Assembly: GCF_000981385.1 (NCBI RefSeq)
Contig: NZ_LATZ01000003.1
Coordinates: forward strand, 144,780 to 208,779
Reading direction: 5' to 3'
DNA: 64,000 nucleotides
Source: Bacillus sp. SA1-12
GTDB lineage: Bacteria; Bacillota; Bacilli; Bacillales; Bacillaceae
In this document: one piece after another, positions 62,739 to 64,000 of the stretch
Layout of the letters: each line of letters starts with the position of its first letter
How positions within the stretch are numbered: the first letter of the stretch is position 1
Program-made: the position numbers and the translations under genes
Notes under the pieces: generated by a model
The model's database searches: none
Told to the model about the DNA's origin: nothing
Seen by the model: the letters and a program-made list of their open reading frames with translations, nothing else

Positions 62739-62915
62739 ATGCATGACTGGCGAAAAAAAGTAAAAAAAGTATATCATGACTTTAACAAAAACAAATGTGA
62801 TTGTAATATCATTATTATTAAGGGTAACAATAATAAAGTTTTTTCTCCATCAGTTTCAGTAGAAGCTCGAGCTCGGGATAATGGAAAAGTTGATACTTGT
62901 GTAAAATTACCGTGA
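62739..62915 (+). CDS. Small basic protein, unknown
   Basis: About 58 aa: basic N-terminus (MHDWRKKVKKVYHDFNKN), then CDCNIIIIKGNNNKV and SVSVEARARDNGKVDTCVKLP. The second half resembles the strand-turn pattern of the 17312 and 16922 products (NSGNAKVDIHIEVDSESRARV). GAGGTGGG precedes the ATG. Function unknown. Confidence 0.5.
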   Translation: MHDWRKKVKKVYHDFNKNKCDCNIIIIKGNNNKVFSPSVSVEARARDNGKVDTCVKLP

Positions 62916-63026
62916 ATACCGTACTTCAATTCAAAGTTTAAAAGGGAATCTTCAATTGTTATTATCCCCTTATAGTGGACAGTAAAAAGAAAGGATTGTA
63001 CTGTCTTCTATGGAGGGGATTTTTTC

Positions 63027-63356
63027 ATGGGGAAAATTAGAACAACCTATACAAAAGAAATTAAACTAAAAGCTATTAATTTATACGAAAACGAAGATAT
63101 GGGGATCAGATCAATTTCCAAAGAGTTAGGGATTGGATATACAATTGTCCAAAGATGGATAGCTCATTATAAAAGTGAGGGAATTCAAGGGTTAAACGAA
63201 AAGAGAGGAAAATCTCGAAACCCACTTAAAGGTAAAGCTAAAAAAGACCACGAGAGTGATACAGAAAAAATAAGTCGATTAGAAGCAGAGAATGCCTATT
63301 TAAAAAAGCTATTAGCTGCGAAAAGGGAGATGATTCCGGAAAAGAAAAATCGTTAA
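63027..63356 (+). CDS. IS3-family transposase OrfA
   Basis: A 109-aa DNA-binding subunit: helix-turn-helix (YTKEIKLKAINLYENEDMGIRSISKELGIGYTIVQRWI) and a C-terminal leucine-zipper-like coiled coil (ISRLEAENAYLKKLLAAK). GGAGGGG lies upstream of the ATG. Its end overlaps orfB in the -1 frame, the usual arrangement for programmed frameshifting to the OrfAB transposase. Confidence 0.92.
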   Translation: MGKIRTTYTKEIKLKAINLYENEDMGIRSISKELGIGYTIVQRWIAHYKSEGIQGLNEKRGKSRNPLKGKAKKDHESDTEKISRLEAENAYLKKLLAAKREMIPEKKNR

Positions 63357-64000
63357 AATACAAAATAATTCATGAGCTTACGGATCAATTTACTATTATC
63401 ACGTTGTGTAAGATAGCCGGTGTTTCAAAAAGTGGCTATTACAAATGGCTAAAACGCCAAGATAACCCAACAGATAAGGACTTGGAAGATCAATCCATCG
63501 TAACTAAGATTATTAAATGCCAACAAGATCCTGATATTAATTGGAGCTACGGTTACCCAAGAGTTCAAACTTGGCTTAAAAAGATGTATGGTTTGAAAGT
63601 TAATCATAAGAGAATTTATCGTTTAATGAAGGCGAATGGAATTCAAGCAAAGATACGAGTAAAGAAGTGGAAACACTTTGGACGAAAAGAAAAATATGTC
63701 GTTTCAGAGAACGATTTAAACAGAGAATTTTCAGCTTCACGCCCAAATGAAAAATGGGTAACTGATATAACATATCTACTATTTAATGGAAAGAAACTCT
63801 ATTTATCTACGATACTAGACCTTTACAACAATGAGATTATTTCATATAAAATAAGTGAAAGAAATGATCTAAAGCTAGTAGCTGATACAGTAAAAAAAGC
63901 AATAAAAAAAAGAGATGTGAAAGGACTCCTATTACATAGCGATCAAGGATTCCAGTACACCTCAATAAGATATAACAAGCTATTAGAAAGATACAACATT
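63338..64000 (+). CDS. IS3-family transposase OrfB, truncated by the window
   Basis: At least 221 codons of the DDE integrase-like subunit. Visible parts are LCKIAGVSKSGYYKWLKR, YGYPRVQTWLKK, the first catalytic Asp in WVTDITYLLF and the second in LLLHSDQGFQYTS; the final Glu lies beyond 64000. It has no independent start nearby; an A-rich GGAAAAGAAAAAT at 63338 is where frameshifting from orfA probably occurs. Confidence 0.9.

Larger units (their letters stand above)
62971..64000 (+). mobile_element. IS3-family (IS150-like) insertion sequence, right end outside
   Basis: Contains orfA and the start of orfB in the -1 frame. The left end is placed near TATAGTGGACAGT (62971) because an inverted pair ACAGT...ACTGT follows and coding starts 56 bp later; the exact end and the right end cannot be fixed from this window. 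Confidence 0.75.

Overview
The window comes from a spore-forming member of the Bacillaceae outside the close B. subtilis group. Gene order follows the B. subtilis yjbH-to-metC interval: spxH-yjbI-cwlQ-yjbK-yjbL-sasB-nadK-yjbO-prpE, then yjbQ-tenI-thiO-thiS-thiG-thiF-fabI-cotO-cotZ-cotY, then cotV-cotW-cotX-yjcA-yjcZ-spoVIF-yjcD, and yjcF-yjcG-yjcH-metI-metC. No ribosomal RNA is present; there is one tRNA (Val, GAC). All calls rest on reading the sequence and on remembered family features; no search or computation was run.

Layout. 1-9 kb: proteostasis, alarmone, NAD and cell-wall genes, with a frameshifted transglycosylase gene (cwlQ) and a tandem array of terminator-like hairpins between yjbO and prpE. 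9-17 kb: magnesium transporter mgtE, cation antiporter yjbQ, and a thiamine operon behind a TPP riboswitch (no tenA or thiD). 17-18.6 kb: fabI with a FapR-like operator. 18.8-40 kb: the spore-surface region. Crust/coat genes cotO, cotZ, cotY lie on one side and cotV, cotW, cotX on the other. Between them sits an island of sugar-nucleotide genes (UDP-GlcNAc 4,6-dehydratase, RmlD-like reductase, 2-epimerase, a further SDR), five glycosyltransferases (one fused to a LamG-like lectin domain), a sulfotransferase, an SLC13-type permease, Cys/His-rich coat-like proteins and a collagen-like BclA-type protein. Several genes have SigK-like promoter sequences. Together they suggest a late mother-cell programme that builds a glycosylated, possibly sulfated, spore surface.

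40-50 kb: small sporulation genes, a second small alarmone synthetase (sasA-like), a UvrD-family helicase, two YetF proteins, a decayed gene with two in-frame TAA codons, and the yjcF-yjcG-yjcH cluster. 50-56 kb: a ThDP-enzyme/aldehyde dehydrogenase pair, then metI-metC behind a SAM-I riboswitch whose P3 arm carries a roughly 260-nt structured insertion. 57-61 kb: a TAXI-type TRAP transporter operon. 61-64 kb: accessory DNA beside tRNA-Val, with a truncated integrase, secreted-protein fragments, a 160-bp palindromic element and an IS3-family element cut by the window edge.

The strongest items for follow-up are the enlarged SAM riboswitch, the crust-embedded glycan/sulfation island with its tandem duplication scar, and the duplicated Cys-rich coat proteins with a His repeat.
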